This document shows, piece after piece, positions 1 to 6,879 of a DNA stretch of 7,715 nt (position 1 is the stretch's first letter; each line of letters opens with the position of its first letter). A program made the translations under genes and the position numbers. The DNA comes from Clostridiales bacterium (GTDB taxonomy: Bacteria > Bacillota > Clostridia > Christensenellales > CAG-917), in the NCBI GenBank assembly GCA_012800805.1, contig JAAZIO010000052.1, positions 1 to 7,715 on the forward strand, in the 5' to 3' direction. A model generated the notes under the pieces. The model made no database searches. It had not been told where the DNA came from and was given only the letters and a program-made list of their open reading frames with translations.

Positions 1-1413
1 AATCGTTACAGCGGCGTCGGCTTTCGGTTTTATGATTTCGCCGTCGATTTTCTTTGAGACTTTATTGTAAATTATTATATAGCTTACAACTAGCGCGATT
101 ACCGCAAGCGTCCACGACACAGGGTAGGACACATACAATAGCACGAGGTTTTTAAACTTTTCAAATACCGTAAACACCCAAAGTACTCTCAGCGCGCATA
201 CGCACACGATGGAAAGCAACATCGGCACGGTGGAGTATCCAAGGCCCCTCATCTGCCCAACCAGAACATCCATGATGCCGCAGATAAAGTATGTCGTGCA
301 GATTATCATCATGCGGCCGCGGCCAATCGCTACCACCGCTTCCCTGTCCGCTCCTGAAGAATAAACCGAAAGTAGCGGCTTGCCGAGGAGGTATGCCGAC
401 ACCCCAAGAGACAGGCCTACAATCACCACCAAAAGCAGGCAGTTAAAAAGTATTTTGTTAAAGTTTTCTTTTTTCTTGGCACCGTAGTTTTGGCCCGTGA
501 ATGTCAAAGCCGCGCTGTAAACCGAGTTCATAGCCGTCCACACATAGCTTTCGATATTTTGGGCGGCGCCGTTGCCCGCCATCGTAAGCGAGCCGAAAGT
601 GTTTACCGAAGACTGAATTATGACATTGCTAAGGGCAAATATCGCCCCCTGCATTCCCGCGGGGAAACCCAGTTTCACTATCTCTATCAGTTCGTTCACG
701 CTTGGGCGAAGCTTTTTCGCGTCGATGTTCAAGCTTGAGGTTTCACGCTTTAAAGATATCATTATAAGTATCGCGCTGACGCCCTGCGCCGCAACGGTCG
801 CTATCGCAACGCCTGCCACGTTCCAGCCAAGCTTTGCAACAAACCATATGTCAAGCCCCACGTTCGTTATGCCCGCAAAGAGCATATAGTAAAAAGGCCT
901 TTTGGTGTCGCCCGCTCCTCTTAAAATTGCCGAGCCGAAAGTATAAACCATGTTAAGCGGCATGCCCGCAAAGTATATCGTAAGATATTCGGTGGACATA
1001 TCTATAACATCTTCGGGCGAACCCATTAAATAGAGAAAATCTCTGCAAAAGGTAACTCCTATCACCCCTACCGTAAGCCCGCTTATGATACCCAGCCACA
1101 TAGCAGTATGAGAAAGGCGGCTTACCTTTTCCATGTCTTTTGCGCCGTAGCTTTGAGCTATCGCGGCGCTGGCGCCTATCGAAAAGCCCGTAAACAATGT
1201 GACAACAAGATTGACAAGGGCGTTTGTCGAAGTAACCGCGGCAAGCGAGGCGCTGTCTGAAAACTGGCCTATTATAATTATATCAACCGTGTTATATAAT
1301 AGCTGAAGAATACCCGCAAGAGCCACGGGCAGCGCGAACTTAAAAATTTTTTTAAAAAAAGGACCGGCGCAAAAATAGTCCGACCTGTTTATGTCTAAAG
1401 CCGCTTTTTTCAC
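1..1413 (-). CDS. MATE-family multidrug/cation efflux transporter (3' end outside window)
   Basis: Inner-membrane antiporter of the MATE family, expected to export drugs or other organic compounds using a Na+ or H+ gradient; the substrate cannot be read from sequence. Translating the reverse strand gives 471 residues without a stop. Family features: the first membrane helix ends in LYNTVDIIIIGQ (39-50) with the conserved Asp44, then IAQSYGAKD (85-93), LRGAGDT (164-170) before the loop joining the halves' helices, KLGFPAGMQ opening the second six-helix half (247-255), FTGQNYGAKK (305-314) and GQMRGLGYS (386-394). About 12 hydrophobic segments are visible and the last ends near residue 450, so with families of 440-480 aa only a short hydrophilic tail should be missing. 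The start is a GTG at 1413, chosen because AAAGGAAG lies 7 nt upstream; no ATG fits as well. It has its own promoter and is separated by a terminator from the ask operon, so it is probably transcribed alone or with genes beyond base 1. Confidence 0.93.
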   Translation of the reverse strand, partial: MKKAALDINRSDYFCAGPFFKKIFKFALPVALAGILQLLYNTVDIIIIGQFSDSASLAAVTSTNALVNLVVTLFTGFSIGASAAIAQSYGAKDMEKVSRLSHTAMWLGIISGLTVGVIGVTFCRDFLYLMGSPEDVIDMSTEYLTIYFAGMPLNMVYTFGSAILRGAGDTKRPFYYMLFAGITNVGLDIWFVAKLGWNVAGVAIATVAAQGVSAILIMISLKRETSSLNIDAKKLRPSVNELIEIVKLGFPAGMQGAIFALSNVIIQSSVNTFGSLTMAGNGAAQNIESYVWTAMNSVYSAALTFTGQNYGAKKKENFNKILFNCLLLVVIVGLSLGVSAYLLGKPLLSVYSSGADREAVVAIGRGRMMIICTTYFICGIMDVLVGQMRGLGYSTVPMLLSIVCVCALRVLWVFTVFEKFKNLVLLYVSYPVSWTLAVIALVVSYIIIYNKVSKKIDGEIIKPKADAAVTI

Positions 1414-1438
1414 AATAATACTTCCTTTGTTCCCCGCT

Positions 1439-1467
1439 ATTCTAAGCTTACCTTGTTTAAAAGTCAA
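1439..1467 (-). promoter_or_regulatory. SigA-type promoter for the MATE gene
   Basis: On the minus strand a -35 TTGACT (1467-1462) and a -10 TAGAAT (1444-1439) are separated by exactly 17 bp. Transcription would start near 1432, giving a short leader of roughly 20 nt that carries the AAAGGAAG ribosome binding site of the GTG-initiated MATE gene. Each hexamer differs from consensus at one position. No operator-like palindrome is evident around it. Confidence 0.75.
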
Positions 1468-1530
1468 CAAAAATCAACGCTTGGCAATCAGGATTTCCTA
1501 AAGCGTAAGAATTGTTGGAACTTTTAAATT

Positions 1531-1556
1531 AAAAAAGAGCCTTTTTGGCTCTTTTT
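1531..1556 (-). terminator. Rho-independent terminator after ask
   Basis: A perfect 10-bp inverted repeat (1532-1541 with 1547-1556, arms AAAAAGAGCC and GGCTCTTTTT) encloses a 5-nt loop. Read on the minus strand, the second arm runs into six Ts and then AATTT, a classical intrinsic terminator about 38 nt after the tandem stop codons of ask. The plus-strand reading is also T-rich, so the element may work in both directions, but only the minus strand has a gene ending here. It separates the holA-ask unit from the MATE gene. Confidence 0.9.
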
Positions 1557-1593
1557 ATTTTTTATTATTAAAGCAATATATTTTTTTTTGTTA

Positions 1594-2928
1594 TTAATAT
1601 ATGCTTATGCCGTTTTCGGCTTCCATAAATGCGTGATAGATTGCGTTGATTGCCTTTTCATAGTCGTAAGTGTCTACGCCAACTATAATGTTTAGCTCGC
1701 TTGAGCCTTGGTCAATCATCCTGACGTTGATGTTTGCCTTGGCAAGCGCGCTAAAGAGCGTCGCGGCGGTGCCGTGACGGGAAGCCATGTTGTGTCCTAC
1801 GGTCGCTATAAGCGAAAGGCCGCTGTGAATTTCAACATTGTCTGCGTTGACGGCGTCACGGATTTTATCGACCACCTTTTGCATTTTGTTTTGAATCTGC
1901 TCATCGCGGATTACTATTGAAAGGGTATCTATACCTGACGGCATATGCTCAAAAGAGATGTTTTCATACTCAAGCACGCTCATTACCTTTCTCGCAAAGC
2001 CGACTTCGGAGTTCATCATCGCCTTTTCAATAAGTATTACCGTAAAGCCTTTCTGGCCCGCTATGCCCGTGATTATCCTTTTAGAATCAAGACGCTTGTT
2101 TGGCGCGACAATCATTGTTCCCTTGCTGTCGGGGTTGAATGTGTTTCTTATGTTTATGGGAATGCCCACGCTTCTTACGGGAAAGATGGACTCGGGATGA
2201 AGAACATTCGCGCCCATGTATGCCAGCTCGCGAAGCTCACGGTAGGTAAGGCAATCAATCAGCTCGGGCTTTTGGACGATTCTGGGGTCTGCCCTCAAAA
2301 AGCCGTCGACATCCGTCCAGTTTTCGTAGACATCGGCCTTTGCCGCGCGCGCGATGATTGCTCCCGAAATGTCGGAGCCGCCTCTTGTGAAAGTTTTAAT
2401 CTCGCCGCTGGGCTTGGTTCCGTAAAATCCCGGAATAACGGCGCGTTCGATGTTTTCCATGACATTTCTGAACAGGTCCAGCGAGTAGTGAAGCTGAAGC
2501 TCGCCTTCCTCGTTGAATTTGACCACTCTTGCGGCGTCCAGGAACACATAGCCAAGTTTCGCGGCAAGAATTTTGGCGCTTAAATATTCGCCCCTTGACG
2601 CGGCATAGTCCGCGGTTGTGGATTTATTGATGTTTTCTTCAATTTCGTCGTAATCTTCCGAAAAATCAAGGTCAAGGTTCAAACCTTTAATGATAGCGTC
2701 AAAATGCTCTCTTACAAGCTTGAACGACTCGTGACAGCTCCCTTTTGACACAGCGTCGTTAAAGCACTGATAAAGCAGGTCTGTTACTTTTGTGTCGGAA
2801 GCGTCGCGTTTTCCGGGCGCGGATACAACGACATACCTTCTGTCGGGGTCTGAATTCACAATCTCCGCGACTTTAGAAATTGTTTCGGCGTTTGCCATGG
2901 ATGTGCCGCCAAATTTGCATACTAACAT
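1594..2928 (-). CDS. ask: Aspartate kinase, monofunctional, with tandem ACT domains
   Basis: Cytosolic kinase that phosphorylates L-aspartate on the side-chain carboxyl with ATP, the committed step to lysine, diaminopimelate, threonine and methionine. The 444-aa product has the kinase domain first: KFGGTS (5-10), SAPGK (36-40), SRGEYLSA (111-118), PGFYG (166-170), FTRGGSDISGA (180-190), WTDVDG (204-209) and YMGANVLHPESI (237-248, Y237 or adjacent). Two ACT regulatory regions follow, about 286-365 and 370-440; the second carries MIDQGSSELNI (404-414), typical of the amino-acid-binding interface. Length is close to E. coli LysC (449) and longer than Bacillus short-form enzymes. No homoserine dehydrogenase domain is fused. 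ATG at 2928 is preceded by GAGAGG 6 nt upstream. It is the last gene of the unit, 43 nt after the DUF1015 gene, and the gap is too short for a lysine riboswitch. ACT domains imply feedback inhibition; whether by lysine, threonine or both cannot be told. Confidence 0.96.
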   Translation of the reverse strand: MLVCKFGGTSMANAETISKVAEIVNSDPDRRYVVVSAPGKRDASDTKVTDLLYQCFNDAVSKGSCHESFKLVREHFDAIIKGLNLDLDFSEDYDEIEENINKSTTADYAASRGEYLSAKILAAKLGYVFLDAARVVKFNEEGELQLHYSLDLFRNVMENIERAVIPGFYGTKPSGEIKTFTRGGSDISGAIIARAAKADVYENWTDVDGFLRADPRIVQKPELIDCLTYRELRELAYMGANVLHPESIFPVRSVGIPINIRNTFNPDSKGTMIVAPNKRLDSKRIITGIAGQKGFTVILIEKAMMNSEVGFARKVMSVLEYENISFEHMPSGIDTLSIVIRDEQIQNKMQKVVDKIRDAVNADNVEIHSGLSLIATVGHNMASRHGTAATLFSALAKANINVRMIDQGSSELNIIVGVDTYDYEKAINAIYHAFMEAENGISIY

Positions 2929-2971
2929 ACGAAACCTCTCTTTGGTGACTGCACCTATAAAATAAAATTGT

Positions 2972-4204
2972 TTACCTAACTATTTTTCTTGCCTCTACAT
3001 AATAGCGCTTTTCTTCCGCCTCGCCCATTGAAAATGCTTTCCTTGGAAGCACGCCGTTTTCGAGAACATATTTAAACAAATCCGTCTTGATAATAGACGG
3101 CATTATTATTGCCACGCTGTGCGTCTCTTCCGCGACATTCATCAAATGCTCGTAGCCGTGTATATAGTCAACGCCGACGCCCGCATGGGAGGCGATATAT
3201 TCGTCTATCGCGTCTTGGATGTCACGAATTGCCTCGGGAGTGGATACAGACACGTTCGCGGCGTATTCTTTCCCTTCGTAGCTCATTAAAAGAATTCTTT
3301 CGCCCTTCAAGCGATTTTGCATATAGTTTATAAAGTCCTCGTTTGCGCCAAAAACAACCCTGTGAATGGGCTCAAAAATGATACCCTCGCAATAGATGCT
3401 TTCAATTTCGCAAAGGCAATAGCGCGCGGGGTGTGTTTCCTTTTCTTCATCGGTAAGCGTCTGCTTGATGTTTTCCCAGTGAGTTTTTGCGGTGGCAAGA
3501 GAGTGGTTGCCGTCGCCCACGGCGAATATAAAGTTTGTTTCCCTGCCGTATTTTCTTCTCTGGCTCTCTTTGTTGAACAGCGAAGCCAGGCGGGAATCCA
3601 GCTCGTTGCCGTCAATAAGATAACCCATTAAATGTCCGCCGTTCATATTGAGCTCAAAGTCATAGAGTTTTTTGAATGAATCCCTTTTTTCGTATATTGG
3701 GGAAATTACGGGCTCGTCTTTATCGTCGATTAATAACAGTATATGCGGAAGTTCAAGCGCCGCGTTCTTTCTTATCGCAAGGCGGGGCGGTATGCGCTCG
3801 ATAACCACGCCCTCGGTGGGACGGATAATGGATGTGCTTTGTCCCGTAAAACAAAACGCTTCAAGGTCAACTTTTCCTATAATTCCCACTCTTGTCGGGG
3901 AGTATGCGGTGCTGCGCTCAACCAGTATGTAGCAGTTTTCGTAGGTTTCAAATATCCCTTCGCTAAGGTATTCGCGCATTGTCTTATTGATTTTCTCTAT
4001 TCTTTCGCTAGAGTCGTCGTCTTCAAGGTATGCTTCGGGTAAAATAAGGTTTAAGGTGCTGTAGCCGTCTCCCACATGCTCTTTAACCTTTTCCCAGTAG
4101 CTTCTTTGTGAGGTGAACTGGTCGCAAGACACAACCGCCCACTTGTTCATATCTATGCCCTTGCGGGGCAGCAATACATCTGCGGGTGTAAAAGTTTTTT
4201 TCAT
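2972..4204 (-). CDS. DUF1015 family protein (clostridial type)
   Basis: Soluble 410-aa protein of the DUF1015 family, with no signal peptide or membrane segment. Recognisable stretches are VVSCDQFTSQ (24-33) near the N-terminus, STLNLILPEAYL (49-60), RPTEGVVIERIPPR (128-141), LELPHILLLIDD (150-161), the family hallmark FAVGDGNHSLATAK (227-240), FEPIHRVV (277-284) and a C-terminal LPRKAFSMGEAEEKRYY (386-402). Length is normal, so the gene is intact. The biochemical function is not established to my knowledge. From memory, family members often lie next to serA/serC and have been related to ParB/sulfiredoxin-fold serine kinases; that is a hypothesis here. Its ATG shares one base with the TAA of cdaA (TAATG), so translation is probably coupled, and the Shine-Dalgarno is weak. 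Placement between cdaA and ask suggests an amino-acid metabolic role. Confidence 0.9.
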   Translation of the reverse strand: MKKTFTPADVLLPRKGIDMNKWAVVSCDQFTSQRSYWEKVKEHVGDGYSTLNLILPEAYLEDDDSSERIEKINKTMREYLSEGIFETYENCYILVERSTAYSPTRVGIIGKVDLEAFCFTGQSTSIIRPTEGVVIERIPPRLAIRKNAALELPHILLLIDDKDEPVISPIYEKRDSFKKLYDFELNMNGGHLMGYLIDGNELDSRLASLFNKESQRRKYGRETNFIFAVGDGNHSLATAKTHWENIKQTLTDEEKETHPARYCLCEIESIYCEGIIFEPIHRVVFGANEDFINYMQNRLKGERILLMSYEGKEYAANVSVSTPEAIRDIQDAIDEYIASHAGVGVDYIHGYEHLMNVAEETHSVAIIMPSIIKTDLFKYVLENGVLPRKAFSMGEAEEKRYYVEARKIVR

Positions 4205-5061
4205 TAGCGCCTGAATATCCTTCTGTTTTTGTTGTTGTTTTTATTTTGTTCAAACGCGCCTATGCCGTAGGAGCGCTCTATTTCGTCTTTTAACTTATCC
4301 ATCGTCATATAGCGCTTGATGTCGCCGTTTCTGACCGTGGAGATAATACCCGTTTCTTCGCTTACCACAATGGCCAGGGCGTTGGTCTCTTCGGTAACGC
4401 CTATCGCCGCGCGGTGGCGTGTTCCCATTTCTTTGTTTATGAGCTTTTGGGTAAGCGGCAAAAAGCAGCCTGCGGATAAAATTTTGTTGCCCCTTATTAT
4501 AATCGCGCCGTCGTGAAGAGGCGAGTTTGTATTGAATATGGATTCAATTAAAGGCGCCGAGAGCTGGGCGTTTAGCATTGTTCCCGTTTCATGTATGGTG
4601 GAGGGAATTCTCGTCGCGCCCTCGATAACAATAATTGCGCCCATGTCCTGCTTTGCCATATTTTGGCAAGCGGTTAAGATTTCAGCGGTAGCGTGCTTAA
4701 GCTCCTCGTCTGAGCCGTAGCCCGAGGAATAAAGGTCGGTTGTGTGCGGGTTTGAAATCTTTTGGAAAAGCGATTTGATATCCGTCTGATAAACAAAAAC
4801 CATGCCCACCGTCATAAATATCAGAGCAAGATAAAAAACGGCCCTCGAGACGGTAAGTATCTCGCGGCCGCTAAGTCCGGCGCCCACATTTATAATGACC
4901 GCCGCCGCGGCAACGGAAAGATAGATGAGCAAAAGCTTTACTTGTCTTTTGTGGACAAAAAACATCGTAAGCAGCGTAACAGCCGCCCCTAAAACAATCA
5001 GGTCGATTATGGCAAAATAATCAAGGTTTTTAAAATACTGAGCGAAATCAAACATAATCAA
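4204..5061 (-). CDS. cdaA: Diadenylate cyclase, CdaA type (c-di-AMP synthase)
   Basis: Membrane-anchored enzyme that condenses two ATP into cyclic di-AMP, a second messenger for K+/osmolyte balance and cell-wall homeostasis. Three hydrophobic segments (about 13-35, 42-60, 70-92) precede a DAC (DisA_N) domain at about 120-265. Catalytic signatures are intact: PLHDGAIIIRGNKI (181-194, with DGA 184-186), GTRHRAAIGVTEE (213-225, RHR 215-217) and VVSEETG (232-238). The 285-aa length is typical. An unusual Asn/Lys/Arg-rich tail (272-285) follows the domain. Two starts are possible: TTG at 5061, overlapping the upstream TGA by 4 nt, or ATG at 5055 (283 aa) 2 nt after that stop. Neither has a clear Shine-Dalgarno, so coupled re-initiation is likely; I favour the ATG. 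Usual partners cdaR (YbbR domains) and glmM are absent; DUF1015 and ask follow instead. The segment after the third helix reads YQTDIKSLF where relatives usually have QPE. Confidence 0.95.
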   Translation of the reverse strand: MIMFDFAQYFKNLDYFAIIDLIVLGAAVTLLTMFFVHKRQVKLLLIYLSVAAAAVIINVGAGLSGREILTVSRAVFYLALIFMTVGMVFVYQTDIKSLFQKISNPHTTDLYSSGYGSDEELKHATAEILTACQNMAKQDMGAIIVIEGATRIPSTIHETGTMLNAQLSAPLIESIFNTNSPLHDGAIIIRGNKILSAGCFLPLTQKLINKEMGTRHRAAIGVTEETNALAIVVSEETGIISTVRNGDIKRYMTMDKLKDEIERSYGIGAFEQNKNNNKNRRIFRR

Positions 5062-5828
5062 ATGTCAAATTCATCAAAGACTTTGACATCCTCCTCCCCG
5101 CTGTAGTCCACAAAAAAGCCGTCGTCCGATTTGTCTTTTTTAACCAGATTATTATACATCAAGAAATAATAAATTAGCAATCCCGCGAGCAATATTGCTC
5201 CGCAAATTATGGCGTAAATCTCATTTGGGTCTTTTATGATGCTGTATCCCAGCATTTTAAGGCCTTCCTCGAAGATATCGGGTCTTAAATACATCAGCAC
5301 GTTTGAAAAATAGACAACTATATGATAAAGGATATAAGGAAGACCCAGCGCCAAGAACACTTTGGACTTAACTTTAGGCATTATTCTTTTTTCAAGCGAG
5401 ATGTTAAACATCGCAATCATGAAAGCGGACAGTATGCCCAAGCCGTTGATATAGTGCGTGAATGTGAGCACCCCTGGGTTTAAAAAGCAAAACGCGTTGA
5501 CTATGCCCATCAAAAGCTTTGCCCCTGCGCTGTATGCCATGATATATAAAACAAAGTCGTTTCTGTCTAAAAATTGCGCCCTTGAGTATCTTACGGCAAT
5601 TGAATATAAGACAAGTGCCACTACATAGGTCAAAACCGCGGGAAGAATTCCGCCGAATATCAAGATTTCAAAAAGCGCGGATACGATGTTCCATCCGTTG
5701 CCGCTTGCAAAATGTTCGGAATATCCTATATGCAGAGCATAAATATTGCTTATTACCGAAGCCGCGATTACCCCCAAAAAGGCAAACGCCATGTTTTTGT
5801 TCTGTTTTTTTCTGTTTTCCATTTCCAC
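5058..5828 (-). CDS. Unrecognised polytopic membrane protein, about six TM segments, acidic C-terminal tail
   Basis: I do not recognise a family. The 256-aa product starts with a Lys/Asn-rich stretch (5-12), then has hydrophobic segments at about 13-33, 48-78, 92-113, 122-143, 157-180 and 204-225, and ends in a hydrophilic tail (228-256) with about eleven Asp/Glu. Positive residues at the N-terminus and after the last helix (NNLVKKDK, 226-233) suggest both ends are cytoplasmic. No cleavable signal peptide, transport motif or catalytic motif is evident. Start options are GTG at 5828 (GGGAG 8 nt upstream) or ATG at 5822; GTG is slightly better supported by spacing. It begins 3 nt after the holA stop and its TGA touches or overlaps the cdaA start, so it is almost certainly co-translated with cdaA. 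That intimacy with a membrane-bound cyclase makes it a candidate CdaA partner, but a housekeeping membrane role is equally possible. Confidence 0.85.
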   Translation of the reverse strand: MEMENRKKQNKNMAFAFLGVIAASVISNIYALHIGYSEHFASGNGWNIVSALFEILIFGGILPAVLTYVVALVLYSIAVRYSRAQFLDRNDFVLYIMAYSAGAKLLMGIVNAFCFLNPGVLTFTHYINGLGILSAFMIAMFNISLEKRIMPKVKSKVFLALGLPYILYHIVVYFSNVLMYLRPDIFEEGLKMLGYSIIKDPNEIYAIICGAILLAGLLIYYFLMYNNLVKKDKSDDGFFVDYSGEEDVKVFDEFDI

Positions 5829-5831
5829 CCG

Positions 5832-6821
5832 TTAGGCTCCCGCTATCAGATAGAGCACCGCGTTTTTTAAAGCCGATTCGTCCCCAATCTTTCCTTTTAC
5901 GATGTTGAACTGCAAATCGGACAGATAATCAACGCATGCTTTAAGCCTTTTTGCCGTAAAATTTTTTGCGGTCCGCCTTAGACTATATATGTAAGCAGGC
6001 TTTACGCCCATCGCCTTTGCGATGCTCTCGTTGCCCTCGCCCTTATTTATCTGCACGTAAAGCATGCGTCTAAAGTGCGTATTTAAAACCGACAGCACAC
6101 CCATGGGCGACACTCCAAACCTTATAAAGCTGTCGAGAACGCTAAGGGCTTTTGCGTTGTTTTTGTCGCTTATTGCGTTTGAAAGTTCAAATATCTGCGC
6201 CTCTAGCTCCGGCGCCACCATTAGCTTTACGGCGTCTGAGTTTATCGTCCCCTCGCAATAGTTTTTAAGCTTTTCGATTTCTTTTTCAATTCTGCCCAGG
6301 TTCGATTGCGTGTATGAGGCAAGCATCCTTACAGCCTGCGGCTCGATTGCCCTGGGCGGAGGGCACATTGAAAGCCTTTCGATTTCGCCGTACAGCTCCT
6401 CGCCCTCAAGCGACGAGCAGTCAACGCTCTCGCCGTATTTATCAAGCTTTGATATATTCGCTCCCCCCTGTCCCGACATTTCTTTTTCAACGACGAGAAC
6501 AAGAATTGAGCTGGGGTTGGGATTTGAAAGATACCCCTCTAAAAGGTTCAAATCCTCCTCGCCTATCTTATCGGGCGTTTCCCTGACCACCTCAAGACGG
6601 TAATCTGAGAACGCGGGAAGCGTCATCAAAGAATCGATTATTTTTTCCGCTCCCTTTGAAAACTCAATCTCCTCGTAATTCAAATCAAAAAAATCCTGGG
6701 AGATTAATTCCTTTAAGGTTTTAAGAGCCAGCGTTTTTAAATAATAATCGTCGCCTTTGATGATGTAGAAGGGAAAAATGTTTTTATCTAAGCTTTTTTT
6801 AAGCGATATCGCTTTTACCAT
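5832..6821 (-). CDS. holA: DNA polymerase III subunit delta
   Basis: Delta subunit of the clamp loader, which opens the beta sliding clamp and works with tau/gamma and delta' at the replication fork. The 329-aa length is usual. The N-terminal AAA+-like domain begins with FPFYIIKGDDYYLKTLALK (16-34) and includes IDSLMTLPAFSDYRLEVVRE (62-81) and SSILVLVVEK (104-113), without a functional Walker A, as expected for delta. The lid region contains NLGRIEKEIEKLKNY (174-188). The collar domain (about 208-329) has FELSNAISDKNNAKAL (211-226), a GVSPMGVLSVLNTHFRRM stretch (236-253), and NIVKGKIGDESALKNAV (306-322) near the end. ATG at 6821 fits the family N-terminus; GAGG lies 11 nt upstream inside a small hairpin. 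It is the first gene of the five-gene minus-strand unit, transcribed from the promoter at 6851-6879. The common neighbours comEC and rpsT are not next to it here. Confidence 0.95.
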   Translation of the reverse strand: MVKAISLKKSLDKNIFPFYIIKGDDYYLKTLALKTLKELISQDFFDLNYEEIEFSKGAEKIIDSLMTLPAFSDYRLEVVRETPDKIGEEDLNLLEGYLSNPNPSSILVLVVEKEMSGQGGANISKLDKYGESVDCSSLEGEELYGEIERLSMCPPPRAIEPQAVRMLASYTQSNLGRIEKEIEKLKNYCEGTINSDAVKLMVAPELEAQIFELSNAISDKNNAKALSVLDSFIRFGVSPMGVLSVLNTHFRRMLYVQINKGEGNESIAKAMGVKPAYIYSLRRTAKNFTAKRLKACVDYLSDLQFNIVKGKIGDESALKNAVLYLIAGA

Positions 6822-6823
6822 GT

Positions 6824-6838
6824 TTGAGGGAGCCTCAA
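6824..6838 (-). repeat. Inverted repeat covering the holA ribosome binding site
   Basis: Perfect 6-bp arms TTGAGG and CCTCAA flank a 3-nt loop. In the predicted holA mRNA this hairpin fills most of a leader of about 23 nt, contains the GAGG Shine-Dalgarno in its first arm and ends 2 nt before the AUG. It could damp initiation or serve as a DNA operator downstream of the promoter; a six-pair stem is short enough that chance is also plausible. Confidence 0.5.
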
Positions 6839-6850
6839 TTATTTTATGCT

Positions 6851-6879
6851 ATTCTAGCATTTTTAACGATTTATGTAAA
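6851..6879 (-). promoter_or_regulatory. SigA-type promoter for the holA-cdaA-ask unit
   Basis: On the minus strand, -35 TTTACA (6879-6874) and -10 TAGAAT (6856-6851) lie 17 bp apart, each one base from consensus. The start point would be near 6844, giving a leader of about 23 nt before the holA ATG. It is the only convincing promoter I found upstream of the five minus-strand genes, whose junctions leave little room for others apart from the 43-nt gap before ask. Confidence 0.75.

Noticed and set aside
490..889. Two plus-strand open frames of 82 and 89 codons
   Set aside because: Both are antisense to the MATE transporter, which reads through without interruption on the minus strand with family motifs on either side.
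1547..1580. Reading the 1532-1556 hairpin as a plus-strand terminator
   Set aside because: A T-rich tract follows on the plus strand too, but no plus-strand gene ends here, whereas ask ends just before it on the minus strand.
1945..2583. Open frame of 212 codons on the plus strand
   Set aside because: It lies wholly antisense to ask, whose kinase and ACT motifs are unmistakable; the translation resembles no family and no ribosome binding site supports it.
2929..2971. Possible lysine riboswitch or separate promoter ahead of ask
   Set aside because: The gap is only 43 nt, far too short for the lysine riboswitch, and no convincing -35/-10 pair is present; ask is more simply read as the last gene of the operon.
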